A model generated the notes under the pieces. The model did not search any database and was not told where the DNA came from. It was given only the letters and a program-made list of their open reading frames with translations. Position numbers and translations under genes: made by a program. From Urechis unicinctus (lineage: Eukaryota; Annelida; Polychaeta; Xenopneusta; Urechidae), in assembly GCA_034190875.2 (NCBI GenBank), contig CM067354.1, positions 43,257,275 to 43,321,274 on the forward strand: a DNA stretch of 64,000 nt, given 5' to 3'. Below are positions 13,758-28,501 of the stretch, in pieces; within the stretch, counting starts at the first letter, position 1, and the number at the start of each line of letters is the position of its first letter.

Positions 13758-16700
13758 ATGCAGCATATGGGATATAGATGCCCATATGGGAAAGATCCCT
13801 GTATCCGATGTAAACCCTGGTTAATCTCCACAAGCCATTTCATTTTCCCAATCACCCAAACCGCGAGGGTATGTACCGGGTATGTGCTCAGACGCGAGAA
13901 ATCAAATGGCCGCATTAACTAGCATCCTCACACATCATGCAAGAACTGTTATTCGACGAATGTTTGCTGCACATCATCCTTGATCTGACAGGGCTTCTCA
14001 TTAGACTTAATGGCCACTGAGACGGAACGCATATTCAATCATAATATAGCCAAAGGCATGGATGTTGCACCAAATTGACAAATTCTATCAATTTTTAATT
14101 TTTGCCATAGTCTGGCAGAGCAATAAGATCATATACGACGCGGACGCAAATACTGAGAGGACGATTATTAATACTGTTAAATGAACATATTGGCGTGGTA
14201 AGCTCCTATGGTATATTATGTACACAAGCGTGCGTACCACCGAGGAAGGTATAGTGCAGTCCATATTGATAATAGAGGTGGCAATGTGCATTAGGTGAGG
14301 CTACGTCTCTTGTCATGTTTCCACTTACCAATCGAGTCTTGAATGCCAAAGCAGAATAAATATCATTAAATTGTGTATTTATATTCAGCTTAAATATGTT
14401 CAATTCTCGGTTAAGAGAGCACGTTATCATACACGTTGTGCAGTGGTTGCCGTTTAAGGTCTAAGAATGACATAAAGATGCAATCCCGAAGCAGCTTTTT
14501 TATAATAGAATGTATCACATTAGATTATTGGAGGCATTGAAGCTTTCAAAGTCACAAAAGTACATCATGTTAAGGTTTTTGTCGCAGAATACTTTGTAAA
14601 GCTGTCAGTTATGAATACAAACATGGGCTCTCGCCTTCACAGCATTCGTTGAGTTATCGTACAAGTAACAAAAGTGGCCTAGTTGGGACTCTCCAGGTCA
14701 TTGCACTTTATTGCCTCAAACGCTAGCTTGCAAACTTCTATAGCTTAGTATAAACTTGACCAGGAAACATTATACTTGTCTCAAAGCTCATTTCTCGTTG
14801 TCGTTTATGCTGAACTAACACAAAGGGCAGAAGGGCTCCATATGTGTATAGCCTTAAAGAAGGATATATTTCTATACTCCTCTTAATGTTTTTCAGTGTG
14901 TGGCGGTACATGACGAGCAGATACTATCAACGCAATATCCATTGCTGACAGAAATAGCACATTAATGCTTACTGCCGTGTGAGATAGTGGATGTAAGTAC
15001 TGAGGTTCGTAATTGCAGCGGATTAGACGAAGATGTATCATTGAGCTTACTATACTCGTATGTGATTACAAAGCAGTGTAAAGAAAAGCTAAAACGTTTG
15101 CTTATCCCCATTTCAACTAACACCAGCTATTTGTTGAGTCTCTTAAATGATATATTGACCATACACATTCGGGTAACAGGATGACATGCTCGCCGTCATA
15201 TCTTGCAGAAAAGTTTGCTTACAGTGCCATGCTCTTAATTCATGCTCAAGAACAAAAGTTGAAAAATTTTAATATGTTTTTATGGATTTTCACTAGCTCA
15301 GATTGGTCTCTGCAATATCCACTGCTACAGCATATTTTGACCTAACATAATTCCGTTCTGGTGCCTACAACAAAAAACTTGTTCGGTTTTGTAGAAATTC
15401 AACATTAGGTCATTGATGCCAAGCGTCGTCAAATGTACAAAGCTTACGTCACCTTACGTTATATATTGAACAATATTTATCGCAGAGATCTTACACGGTA
15501 GCCAGCATCAGTTCACTCTATTGCTATTAGTTATGCATGGAACTGTGAGCGGTCATTGTGTTGCTTGGCATCTCTGCAATCTCTTCGTCTGTCATTATTG
15601 CGTGGTTAGTGTGTATATCATTAGAGGATTTGTCAATTTTTCCCTATCGATTATGAACCCTCAAGCTAAGGTCCGTGTTATACAGAACAAATTGTATTCA
15701 CACTTTCTCGCCTGTGCATGAGCAATTAGCTAATGGAAACATCGGTGACTCATTCAGCAAGAAAACCACCGAACAAAGTGAATCATCATTACTAAATAAA
15801 ATAGATGGAGGGAAAAAGAGGTATTCGATGTGTGGTATTGTTGTTGTGGTTACTATCTTTACTTAGAATTCACGATACACCTGTTGATACCAATTTGAGT
15901 ATCTTTAACGGCACACCAGGTATGTCAGCTTTACATTCTTTCCGAGAGTCAGCCGATGCCACACAAACACTGACGCACGTCACATAGGAAGTAATTATCG
16001 AACCATTCCAATCAACAGGAAAGAAGTGAAAGGGGCTGTTTTCGTGTAACACCCTATGAAAGAACGGCCGAGTGGAGTTGTGTCTTGCAGTTATATATTC
16101 CTTCTTCTGGTTCATATCATAATGAATTATGCATCATTAACATATATCATTTGCATCAAAGAGAATAAAATGTATGCCGTGGTAAATTGTTATACAGTCA
16201 TTTATGTTGCCATGAGATTAAAGTCATACATTTATATGCTACGTAGTTAAATGCTGTCATTAAATAAGCAAGAGTAAATATCGATCCATCGACAAGTCGC
16301 TTCATCAAATAGACAGACGCTGGCCGACCCATAAATGCAGCTGCATAACGCTTGGACTTTCGCACCATTTGTGTATGAATTAATGTTGCTTCGAATACAC
16401 ATTGTACCGAAATGTGCTACATTTATATATATTTTGTTAGGTAGAACGATATAAATCAAAAGCGTTTTATTTGTCTCAGCAGAATAATTGCCTGGCATTT
16501 GTAAGTACCAGGATAGGATCGTCTGGCTCCACACGAACGATATCTTGGACGTAATGTAAGGTGATTTTGTGGCATTTCAAATCATGATACTCAACGATTT
16601 CGCTCCACTCCTGGCGAAACAGGCAGAATACTGTGGAATTGTAAGGGCTACGTGTAGCAAACTAATCAAGAATATGGCATGGACCATTGAGACATCATTG

Positions 16701-19099
16701 GGTGATGAAAGTCCTTTGTAAATATAATCCTGCAGCATAAATAACATATTTTCCAATACAGTAAACCGTGATTTCAGAAGTTCGTTATTTAGGGTTGTCA
16801 ATTCAGTGGTTCTACGAAAATATAAACATATATCCTCTACTGACAGGTGTTTACTGTAATTGCGAAATTATTATTTACTAAAATCGTCGGTGAATTTGAA
16901 TGCAAGAAAGCATTATTTCGACATATGTGTGAGTGGGTTATTACTATTTGTTGTTTAATGTATTGCGGATATGATTCCTTTTTGCTGGTTGCTGTGAATT
17001 CGTATTGTCAAGGATGGTCTACTTGGAATCATGGAATGGGCTACCGCTACACCCACTAATTCAACCTTTTTTGACATCGTGATACCAAAATATGTCGATG
17101 AGTGCGCACCTATGATTTGTAATATACTGGAAATATCTGTTGAAATGTGTTGCATGATATCGTTATAGCTACATATACAAGGGTGCTAATGTTACTAATC
17201 AAAAAGTGGAAAGGACATGATTCAAATCATCCTTCCTCTATAATGCAGCATTGGCATCCAATGCTAACTGGAATGTATTTCATGCGATAGCAAATATATC
17301 AATGCAGCTTGCTCAAACAAGCATGATGCGTCTGATGTTGTTGTAAGATACAATCGAGGCCAGGTGTGTGTAGATTGACAAGTATATAATTATTGTGATA
17401 TTTGTGTTTATTGTTTTGCAAAACAACGTGAGATATTTAAGGTCGATAGATATTTTTCTGTCAGCTCCTGGGAGCAATGTGATTCTAATGGTGAGGTAAA
17501 GATGTTGGGTTCAGCGGCGCAAGTATTCTTGGTGTGATAACATATAAGAAGATTTTGACTGCTGGTTAAAGTTCAGGCTGAATACCGTATCATGCAATGT
17601 CAGAATAATAACATTCTGCCACCTGATAATTGGTTATAACACTAGTCAGCAGCTGTACATTTAACGGCTTCACAGACACGCTTTGCTATGCAACTGCAAA
17701 CGATGATATAGTAGCATGATTTCAGCTACCTAATATGCTGTCATACACGCCAATATCAGTATCAATATCCCTCCAGGCGCGTCTGTGAACGCAGAAACGA
17801 TTAAAGCCAGACACATGATAAGGGTTTTAGTGTGAACCTCTTCATCTTGCTACACGTCCCACAAATCAAACAATGCTAAGCTCTCAGATGAATTGCCTGC
17901 AGCAGCAACATCACCAGCACTCAGTCTATGACCAGCCAAGCAACAAATAATGATGAGATGAGAACATTGCTGTACCTTCTCACCTGTTAGCATACGTACG
18001 ACTTGCAAACACGCTTAGGACTAACACACAGGGATAATACACTTCTAAACACACAAACAATACATTCTTTGCTATGTTTACGAGTATCTATTGATGCAAT
18101 GCTGTGAGAGAAAATGGTATGGTGTAAACATTTCCAAGGGAGAGAATTATGCTTAGCCACGATCACCGTTCCGTACGCAAACACGTATTGTGGAATATTC
18201 TTGATATGGTGACAGCATCATACCAAGTAGGCAATCATATGAATAGATCATACTTTAAAATACCAGAATGTTCGTCTATATAGCCACATGCTCAAGATTT
18301 CTGAGTGGATTTGCATTTTCTCTCAGAACAATTCTATTTGATTAGAGAACCCACTTCATGATGCGTCGATATTATCAGTTTATGTACATGACTGTCTTTG
18401 CAGTAGCAAGAACCTGCTATACGTATGATTTATTAAATGCCCATTAACAAATATTATGACAGATATCAACCTTACTCCGCGTGGATATCATTATGTGTTA
18501 TAGGTAACGCTGAACTGTATAAGAGTATCTCTTCTCTTATCAAAAATCCATCCAGCTTCCGAGAGACATCAGCCCGATTCTGCTACCGTGCAAAAACGGA
18601 TTATGTGACTTTAATAATCAGCCAAAGAGTTGTTTCATCGATCAGTGTTGATGACGTTCTGATATATGAATATATATTATTACCTAAGTGGTAATGATCA
18701 ACCCCAACAGAGCGCCAAATTGCAGTGACAGCGGTCGTTGATTTTCTGTTCTAATGGTTACATTTGTATGATATGAACGGTACCTTGAAGTATGAAGCTG
18801 TAGTGTACTAACGGGAAAAAGTAAATGATGCTACACAATTGCTATATATAACTGTTTAGTATGACAACCACCATATCGATTTAGTTTACAAACAGAAGCC
18901 CCTGGTGCAAGAGCATGAACGTGTATTTGCAAATTTATTGCATCTGTGACACCGGGTATGCTGTTGTTCAACAACCTGTGAATAGTTGAAGCTCATCGTT
19001 CCAGCATAAGCGTAAATTCTCTGCTGGTTGGGGGTGGGGGGGGGATTGGGAATGACTGTTGGAGATCATTCATGATTTACTATTCGTAAAGTAATTCCA
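13758..19099. other. Non-coding stretch, no recognisable gene
   Basis: No supported coding region. A third CTAGTCAGCAGCTGT motif lies near 17,642. A short G-rich run is at 19,028-19,045. Confidence 0.5.
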
Positions 19100-19375
19100 A
19101 AAGTCTGCTGTAGGTCAATGATAACAGCACCAAATTCATTATTGCCGCTATACGAGCTCGCCTTGTGGTTTGATGAGCTTAGTATCATGTACGTATCACA
19201 AGCATTACCGACTCGGGTTGTCAGGCGCCTGTATCGATGGAAATTGTGTTTGTTCAGACGTCATAAATACCCAACCGCGTTTTGAACTTCCTGAATATTT
19301 GATCGCATGTTGCAGGTTAATGATAACATTTCTAGCAACGTCAGGTTCTGGCATGTAATTGCCACAGCATCAATG
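19100..19375. repeat. Old duplicated segment, left member of pair 1
   Basis: Similar to 24,320-24,570. Shared words include GTATCATGTACG(T/C)AT at 19,182 and 24,386, ACTCGGGTTG, TTGCAGG(T/C)TAATG and GCAACGTCAG. The offset is about 5,204 bp. No coding content is recognised. Confidence 0.55.
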
Positions 19376-20569
19376 GGCCCGCTGATAAGGCTTTCTCAAT
19401 CCTTATCGGTTTGATCAGTAACAAATAAGGAACAGTACGGAATGGCTTGCCAGATTGATGCATTTGTTTGCCTTTGTTGGCAAGATTTTAATTTAGCTAC
19501 GAAGATGTCAGCCTCTGCAGAACAGAATATTTGACGCTAAAAGGCACACAATACATAGTGTCATCAACCATATGTTTCCAGTAACTATATTTTTGATGGC
19601 TGTGACACTAATGCAGTCAAGCACTATTATAAATAAGGAAACGGAATATCAGACAACAAATGTCGAACTTTAATGCAAACACGGAGTACGGAAAAGGTAT
19701 GATGTTTGTCTTCTTATCGTGGTGTGGCATTTTGGACGACGCCGTACGTTTTTTTTTCGGCCTTGACAGGACCCTTGATAGATGTTGTTATACTCTTTCC
19801 ATATAGTCCCCCATCGATTGCGAGAGGTTAAGTCATACTACACACAACCCTTGGCGTCCACAAATATCTTACCTGTGGCAGAATAGATAAGCGGCATTTT
19901 GTGTTATATAAGGGTGCTAATGTACCCTACAATTGCACTACAATCATGGTGAAACGACAATACACGTACCATACATGCTGTGGCGCTGTGGCTGTATCAA
20001 GCGACAATAGCTGTACATAGAATGCATCACACACTATATCTGAACGGGGTTGTTACATAATCAGAGAGGAGACTATGATGGAAGCTTTATCTATCCTTTG
20101 TACGTGTCTCGAAGCATCAAGATCTGTTATACTAATGCAATACCAGGATATGTTTCTATTTAAAACAAAATATAAGCTGATATGAACCTGATGCGACCGT
20201 GAGTCATATAACGAAGCCCCTTCATTTAGGGTCATATAATTTTCGGTGAGCACAGTAATAAGTACGATCTTTTAACATTCCCTTATATAATCATGATGAA
20301 CTAGCATATTTCAAACTCGGTACTCACAGTCGATAGATGTTTGTCAAGTCATATAATATTACCAGGTTCTATAATATATTCACTGTCGTTTGTAACTGTT
20401 GACTAGCATGTGCATGGTCGGGTCGCCTTTAATTTTTTTAACTTTGATGAGTCCCGTAATGGTTAAAATATTGATAATTTGCCATCCATATATCAGGCAA
20501 TGGCAGCGATTGATCAGTTATGAACACTGATCAAGGATGGTGCGGAAATGCTGCTTTGGTATACTGATT
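19376..20569. other. Non-coding stretch, no recognisable gene
   Basis: No supported coding region or repeat seen, although it lies between the two duplicated islands and may be more diverged duplicated DNA. Confidence 0.45.
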
Positions 20570-20636
20570 TATATAAATATATATATATACATATTTATAT
20601 TATATATATATAATATATATATAATATATATATATA

Positions 20637-20690
<54 letters not shown>

Positions 20691-20720
20691 GTATATATAC
20701 ATATGTTATATATACAGATA
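20570..20720. repeat. (TA)n microsatellite, imperfect
   Basis: Almost only T and A with occasional TATACA and TATAATATA interruptions. The Ile/Tyr-rich frame over it is an artefact. Confidence 0.9.
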
Positions 20721-20856
20721 TTAATACCAAGCAAATGGAATATTAAATGCAATGTTGATCATATCCAGTGGTAAAGTATATGCGCATACACCTTCGCTGT
20801 TAGCTGGCGGTTCGTATAAAATTACCAGACGTCTTGTAGCTGATGTTGCTTAGGGA

Positions 20857-21030
20857 ACCTTTAATCTTCCGTTGCCTTGGTGATGCAGATACCACTAATT
20901 GGATGACTGCCTGTTATGCTGCCTCTCGCTTGCACTGATAGCGATGTCAGCCTTCTTCTTTATCTTCGTTAGCCAAGTGAGACCAATACTAGAACGTTGG
21001 TGCAAACCATACGTGTGTTGTCAAACTACT
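20857..21030. repeat. Old duplicated segment, left member of pair 2
   Basis: Starts ACCTTTAATCTTCCGTTGCC and is similar to 26,065-26,230. Shared words include TTGCCTTGGTGAT, CTAATTGG, CTGTTATG and GAGACC(A/T)A. The offset, ~5,208 bp, matches that of pair 1. Confidence 0.6.
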
Positions 21031-24000
21031 ACTGGCATGTTATCGCTAATTCGCTTATTCAATTCAATCACCGCCTATGTTTGGATGTTTGATCTCTTCC
21101 TCTTGTGAGCGATTGTAATTCGATTACTATGTGCCGGTAGATTGGCATGGATATTGGATCGTGAATAATAATTTACCATCACACCCCATAATTTGAATAG
21201 TTCACACATAGGTTTTGCACACATTTGTTGTGCTTACAGCAACATTACGCTTGCCAGTACCTGCTATAATGTTGATGTCATCGACTACACCTAGCAAGGC
21301 AAAGTCCGTCTTAATGAATGGTACATTTGATTGGATAATTTTGATCTAATGAAAGTGCTACATATATATGGATGCCAAAGAAACGAATACCACAGGCAAA
21401 CAGGATTTAGAAAGCTGTTTGTTAACCGTGCCTTCCTTACTTTGCCTAATGTCCTAGATATAACAGTAGGCATGATTGAATAATTTAACGAGATTTATTA
21501 CAGTTTATGCAGGTAGCACATTGACAGTCGGTGTTTAGCTCGAACGTAACTGCAACAGCTGATGATATATCTGTCGACTTAGGGTGTAGCCTTGGCTGAG
21601 CTGGTGTCACGTGTGTATGACAGCAATTAACCGCTTGGTACGAGATCAAAGACATTATTCAGTGCAATTAAACCATCGTTCTATAACGGACGTTTTTGGA
21701 CAAGATTGCGACTCGATTGATAATCAGAATATACATTCAAGAACAAAACACATTGCTTATAAATCACTCACCAATCAGAAGTATACAGAGGTCTAGTTTG
21801 ATTATTTATAAGCAGCGTATTTATATTCGCACCTGACATGAATCATCATTCTTAAACGGCATCTCTATTTAACGGGATTTGTCTCTCATAAACAATACTA
21901 CACGGAATATATTACAAATGATAACTTTCATAACAAGCAATCTGCATACAACAGACACAACGTGTCTGACGCTTTACTGGCCATTCAAGCGAGATAAGAC
22001 CTGTACAATTAGCTTTCTCGTGGAATAGTTGATCAATGATTTGGACATCATTCCACACTATGCAGATAAATATCAATCCGCGACTCGGGAGAGTGTGCCA
22101 TGCAGAAAAGATTATATTGTTTTTTAGGGGAGATGTTTCCACGATAATGATATCCATAATGGCACAGCCCAGGGATGAATACAGCGTAGCTGATTGCAGT
22201 AGTCAAGTGCTTGCATTAGAGAGCAAGTGTTAATGATTGGCGTATCGATATATTGATTATTTGCTTTAACAATCATATTGGACACATGAATGTTTACACG
22301 GAATTACATCGACATATTACTGCTTCTGCATTGAAGTGCGAACTTTCAAGTCTCTTTTTTCTATTAATATCTGCTTAATTAAACTACACTCACGTTGCGC
22401 TATGGTTATCGCTTGAAGCATATAGAACAGCATCAGAAAATGAAGCGCGTGTTTTCTTGAAGAAAGAGCTCTGCAATTACAAACCATGTATATATGCAGG
22501 GTCGGACTCAAAGACCCAACTATACACCAGCTACTTTCTCGCTTGGTAGCTGTTCCTGTCAATATATTTGTATATCCACGTTTATCTATGGGACAGTCGA
22601 TGAGTGGTAGTAAGTTGCAAACGATTTGCAATGACTGTCAGTGTAGTTTTGTATTGTGGTCCAACGACTCAACATCAGTTGATTTGTTGAACAGTAAAGC
22701 ATCTTTCCAGATTATGAGGAAATATAGTATTTAACTCTTGAAACGATACAAGTTCTGTAAACTGTAGACAGAGAAAATTGATCGTTTTTGTCATCAGCCC
22801 CATGCATCATTGTAACTAGAAATTGCAATCTCCGTGCAATATATTGAAAAATAACCAGTGACTCTACATGACTGCACACGGATTGATAATATCTACACGC
22901 ACGCCTTATTTCGTCTATCGATTTAAATTGCCGATTACCTCTGCGAATGTCGTGTTTGATTTAAGATCGAACAGAGAAAGAAGGCACTGTTTACACTAGT
23001 ATGATGTGACTATTATTGCTAATGAAGATCCGGTTTTTAACACCAGGCAAAGCGAAAATAATTGCTCTTGTATTACTAATGAATCTGATTATCCACTATC
23101 AAATATCATTGAAATATTATTTTAACGATTGATATGGAATCAGTGATAAGTTAATTACAATTTTGTAAAAGACTTGTTAACAGACAATGGCAGACACATA
23201 GCTGTACTTTTTGTCCCTTTCGAAGTTCACCGATCTCAACAAAAGATAACATCAAATTTGGATTCGATGTGTATGCCATGTAATTGCATATCATTACGTA
23301 GTTGCCAATTATGCATTATTGCTACATTAGATATTGCATATGTCTGTTTTATTACTAAAATGGCATTAATTTCCATGACCGCATTTCTAATATTTTAGCT
23401 GTTAATGATGATACATTTCAAGGTAACTCGGTAATCTTTATTAGCACACCTCGCTAATGAGGCACATGCTTTTGATGCACCGGTGTAATTCATTTCCTCT
23501 TATCTTCTGAACGCTAATACACATGACAAGAGGTGGCCGTCGTTGTGCTGTGACAAAATCTAATGACAATATATGTAATTATCAACGAACTGAATGTATA
23601 CGGGTGATAATGTTTAGTGATATAGATCAGAGCTGAATAAACACTACGATTGATTCATGTGGATACCACTAATCCTAGCTGGCCTCGCCAACGTCGTCTT
23701 CTGACAAGCACGCAATAACCCGCGAGAACGGGGATGAAACAGGGCATTACGATTCAGAAAGCTGTCCGTATATGTAATAACGGCTGGGTTAAGTAATAAC
23801 AGTTGTTTGATGGCTTAAACAAATATAGTCCCATGTATATGCGCCCAGAAGGGTTATTCAAAGGTGATAAATTTATCAATATGACTAATATATGCAGAAG
23901 TTCTAAATGCACTAAGACGTCGTCAGTTTCATACATTATGTGTTTGCATGGCTGGCAGTCTGGTGCTGTGAACGTGGTATATTTACATGGCTCTCTGCGA

Positions 24001-24319
24001 ACCTTGCTTGCCTTATCAGTCCGAACGACACCGCTAATGAGATGCAGATGCGAGTGATATGCCTTAGAATTCTTTGTTAGCACAAGGTGGGAGTTACTGC
24101 CTGGAGTTGAGCTGTATAACGCAGCAATCGGTGGTCGGGTCGGGTTGTTCTAGTTCCTTATTCTATTCGAGTATGGAAATCTCGCGAAAATGCGATCGCT
24201 TAATACCTCGCATCCATGCAAAATCTCCCGGCTGTTCCTTTAAGTTTGGGATGGTACGCGAGATGACATAGTTGCTAGAGATGAATCCAGATTGTGATCG
24301 TGTGAGGGGATGCCCAGGG
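21031..24319. other. Non-coding stretch, no recognisable gene
   Basis: Only short frames (up to ~109 codons) without domain signature. Nothing else seen. Confidence 0.5.
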
Positions 24320-24570
24320 TCTGTCGTCTACTGGTGTGCTAGTGATTACAGTGCCAAAAACATCTCTTCCCTGATGATGATTCTGGTATCATGTACGCAT
24401 CGCAAACTACCGACTAACAGCTCGGGTTGATGGAAAACAGCAGGGCCTAATTGACTGTATTTCCACGTATCGAAACCTCATTCTTGTTTGAAGCTTTGCA
24501 GGCTAATGCTATCATTTCAAGCAACGTCAGATAGAGGTGTATAATTACTGCAGCCTTAATGGTGCACCAG
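24320..24570. repeat. Old duplicated segment, right member of pair 1
   Basis: Partner of 19,100-19,375 at ~5.2-kb offset, with shared words in the same order. Divergence is high, so the duplication is old. Confidence 0.55.
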
Positions 24571-26064
24571 GCATGTTTTTCACGCTACCCACTTTGTGTC
24601 TCTTACGGACGGTGTCAATCACAGGCGCTAGGTTCCCGATGCCATGCATTGGTAGCGAGTCCTTGTTATTTCTCATTGTTTTATTTTGAGTATATGAATA
24701 CGATGAATGTCCTTTGTGGTAGGGATAAATAGGTTGTTTCTTTAAGCGCCCGTGATGTTGGGTTGCTTTGTTAATGAACCTTTAAAGGGTGAGCAAGGTT
24801 TCAGTGCTCTACAATGAGAACTGGACTATAAATTAATTATTTCAATATCTTTGATCGAAAGTAAAATGATCAACTGGTTGGTAAAATGATCAGTGTGGTA
24901 TGTGCATTGGAAGCTATTCTATCTTTTTGTATATGTGTGAGATATATAGTTGCGTGGCAGTTGCTTACATCACTTTCGCTAACAGGATAGCCCTTGTTCC
25001 CACACAATCAAATAATGTCATGCGGTAATTCCCGTGATACATCCCGCTCAAACATTAATACCTGCCACTGTTTTTATTGATTAACTCCCACCTGTTCAAT
25101 CTTACCTACTATTCTCGCCCGTTCTTATTGGCTGTCAAAACATGAGCAATCCGGGGTTCTCCTGGTCGATTGTGCCGATACAGAACCACGATACAGTCCT
25201 GCCATTAACAGGATATCACCTGATGTGAAGAAGACGGCGCAGGGGCCACCAACCTCAGCCCCTACATGTCTGATCACATCGTTTGCCTTGTGTGCAGTTA
25301 TAAGTGTAAACAATAACGACATGATGAAATAACATATTCCAATTTCGTTCCCACATGTGATCGGCGGTTATACGTTAATACAATAGAAGGCGGTTCTGCA
25401 AGGTGTCCGTAGTCATTTACGGTCGATGTAACATGTCGCTTTTCGGAACAGCCATTCTAATTCCGGTGGCAAGCATGCATATATTCGGGTCGCGTACAAT
25501 TGACTTTGATGAGTGCATACATTGCTGAAATATTAACATTGCATTGCGCTAGAATGACGTCATGGTAGAGCTTTATGTCCTTGGAGGATAAATATACGCT
25601 ATTATTATACATTAGTGTCCTGTTATCGATGATGGTGGGTGGGTGCATCCCCGGCATCCTGCCATGTATCAGATAATAGCATTGTCTCTGCATCCACGCT
25701 GCAGGTTAACAGGCATGGGTCGCAACAGCGAGACTGGTGCTATGCTCAGTGCTGTCGTAGCTGCAACTTGTTATAGTATACAGCTGCCATACACCATTAC
25801 ATGGACCACAGGCCAAGCGGCAACTTACCTGGTGATGTGTGCGAACGGCTGCGGTAGGTTCTAGCTTAATTCGCATTGCATACAATGCTGCCACACATTA
25901 GTTATAATATAGAAATTATCATTTTCTGTCTACATACATATGTCGATGCAGATGTAATTATCAGTAGCCTTCTCGCAGTAAGCCTTCTGAAATGAACACA
26001 TCCTCTGGCACCTGAAGTTGTTAAGGTTGGAAATCCTGACGCAAAACAGGGATTCACCTCACGG
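24571..26064. other. Non-coding stretch, no recognisable gene
   Basis: No supported coding region or clear repeat. Confidence 0.45.
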
Positions 26065-26230
26065 ACCTTTAATCTTACGTTGCCTTGGTGATACCGACAC
26101 CGCTAATTGGGAGAATGGCTGTTATGTTACTCTTCGGTTACACCGATAACGATGCTAGGTTCTTACAAAATATCGTCAGCCAAATGAGACCTAAAATAGA
26201 ACATGTGCAAACAGTAGGCGGTGCAGATGG
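26065..26230. repeat. Old duplicated segment, right member of pair 2
   Basis: Partner of 20,857-21,030, beginning ACCTTTAATCTTACGTTGCC. Confidence 0.6.
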
Positions 26231-26610
26231 CGCAATCGATATGCTTGCTGTAAAACTCGTCATTGCCATAGGTTATACTTAATACTTGATGAATAACGGC
26301 TGTTGATTGCCTATTTCGATGAGAACTTGACTAATTTTACTTTTAATCTTGAATTTTTATGGTGAACCTTGGTGATACATGTTTTGACAGAGAAAACATT
26401 TCTTGTGTAAGTCTTGGATGAGAATCGTACAATTACAAAATTGTACATACCGTTAGTGTCGGATAAAATACATGAATCAAACATTATGTACACTTGGATA
26501 TCAGTGAACTGTTGTCAGGTTACTTGGGCCTACCAAACGGGGAAATGATACAATGAGCACAAAACTTTCAATACAATTCAGTGATCATAACGGTAAAATA
26601 ACATTATGAT
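26231..26610. other. Non-coding stretch, no recognisable gene
   Basis: Nothing supported. It borders the duplicated 3' region of gene B. Confidence 0.4.
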
Positions 26611-26958
26611 AATTGATGGCTGTGAACGTTATTTGGCGTCTGCATTCGCAACAAATATTAACACACCAATTGGTATGCTAAAATTGCATATGAAAATAAT
26701 CATTAGTTAAAATGCCTGGACATAACGCCATGAGCTCCACATGACCATTGATGCCATTAAATACTTAAAATCGATTGACAAACTACGACCCGATTCGAAT
26801 CGTATCAAGACTAAGGGTTAGTCAATAATTTATAAAGAACACATTCTATTTTCTAACAAGATCAAACAAACAAACTAATTATAAATTATATTACCTAAAA
26901 CACCCAATGGTAAGATGCTTAGAATCCCTACTTATGCGTCCTCTGGTGTTCCCAAGGT
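26611..26958. repeat. Older diverged duplicate of the gene B 3' flank
   Basis: Resembles 27,055-27,535 in the same order: GTGAACGTTATTTGGCGTCTG, AAAATGCCTGGACATAACGCC, TTGACAAACTACGA, CATTCTATTTTCTAAC and TAAACA(C/T)AATAA. It has more substitutions and indels than the 2.76-kb duplication beside it, so it records an earlier tandem event in the same DNA. Confidence 0.75.
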
Positions 26959-28501
26959 AAACACAATAACTTGCGATTGTAAACAATCGCCAATTTAGCA
27001 TTGTACCAAATATTTAGGAAGGCGTTATATATGAACCAAAAAACCTAAGGATAATTATTGGATGTGAACGTTATTTGGCGTCTGAATTCTTGGTTATAGC
27101 CGCGGTTACATCACTTGAAAAGCATATTAAATACCCAATCATCTTTAAAGAACAAAAGATACATTTTATTTGACATAAAACATTATATTTGTAACAAAAC
27201 AGCACCACAATGTTAATAACAGCCAATATTCAAACGCCAAGTGGTATTCTGCACGTGAAAAACAATCATAAGTTAAAATGCCTGGACATAACGCCGTAAG
27301 CCCCACATGACGCTAAATGCCATTTAATACTTAAAATTGATTGACAAACTACGATGCTATGAGCACGATTCTTATCGTATTAAGACTAAGAGTTGGGCAA
27401 TAACATATCAAGAACACATTCTATTTTCTAACAACCCCAAGCAATAAAATTAATAAAAATGATATAATATTAAGAAAACCCAATGGTTAGACGCTTTTAA
27501 TCCCTATATATATCTCCTTTTGAGTTCCCATGGTAAACATAATAAATTGCGATTGAAAACAATCAATGAATACGCACCTTTAGTTTATGAGGAAGGTGTA
27601 ATCAATTATAAATGAATTATATTTCATTTTCAAGCGCCACCAAGCAAAATATAATAATTACAAGAATGGTTATATGAACTAAATCGGTAATAATATATAT
27701 CATGGTGACATCCCAATGTGTACATAATAACTCACTAAAGGTAAATGCAAGTTTTTTTGTAATAATACAGAACAGAGGTACCCTTCACGTTGGTTTAGAT
27801 ATAATTGTACATTGTAAATATTTACATGGTGACATCTTTGTTATCACAGATCATGGTTGAAGCCGATTGTAAAATTCCTACCATAGACTCTAGTTCCGTG
27901 GTTATAACACAGCAAACATCATTATACGATCATCAACCGACAATAATTGCTACATTAAATGCTCCCTGAGAATATACAGATATTCGAAAGTGTGTTGTAA
28001 ATGATATCTTAATCAACAATACTCCAACTATTCCTATAGTGACCTGGTACGAGCCATATGTCGAGTTATAGCGCGATGGCTTGATTCTTTTGGCATGTAA
28101 GATCATTTCACCTAAAGATTATCTTGTCGATATATCTATTGCATTAAATATCTTTATCTGAGAGAGAATAAAAAAACATCACTTGCCAGAATATGAATGC
28201 CATATGAAATACCACAAAGTTGATTCAAACCTTTATCTGACGCATCAAACAACAAGCGTCCAGGACGTAGTCTGGCTACCTGTCTTGAAATAGCATTACT
28301 GCTGACCGTGCGTCATGGAGAATGTGATCTCATTAAAATATATCAATGTTCGTTATTGACATTTTGATCCTGAAAAAAAGGTTAGGACAATTTAGCGTGA
28401 CCAAAATCACGAACGGGACGACGGATACATCAGTCTTCAAAGCTCTCATATGTTGAAATACTATTCCACAAAAAAGTTCCTTAGCATCATGAAGGGATGA
28501 T

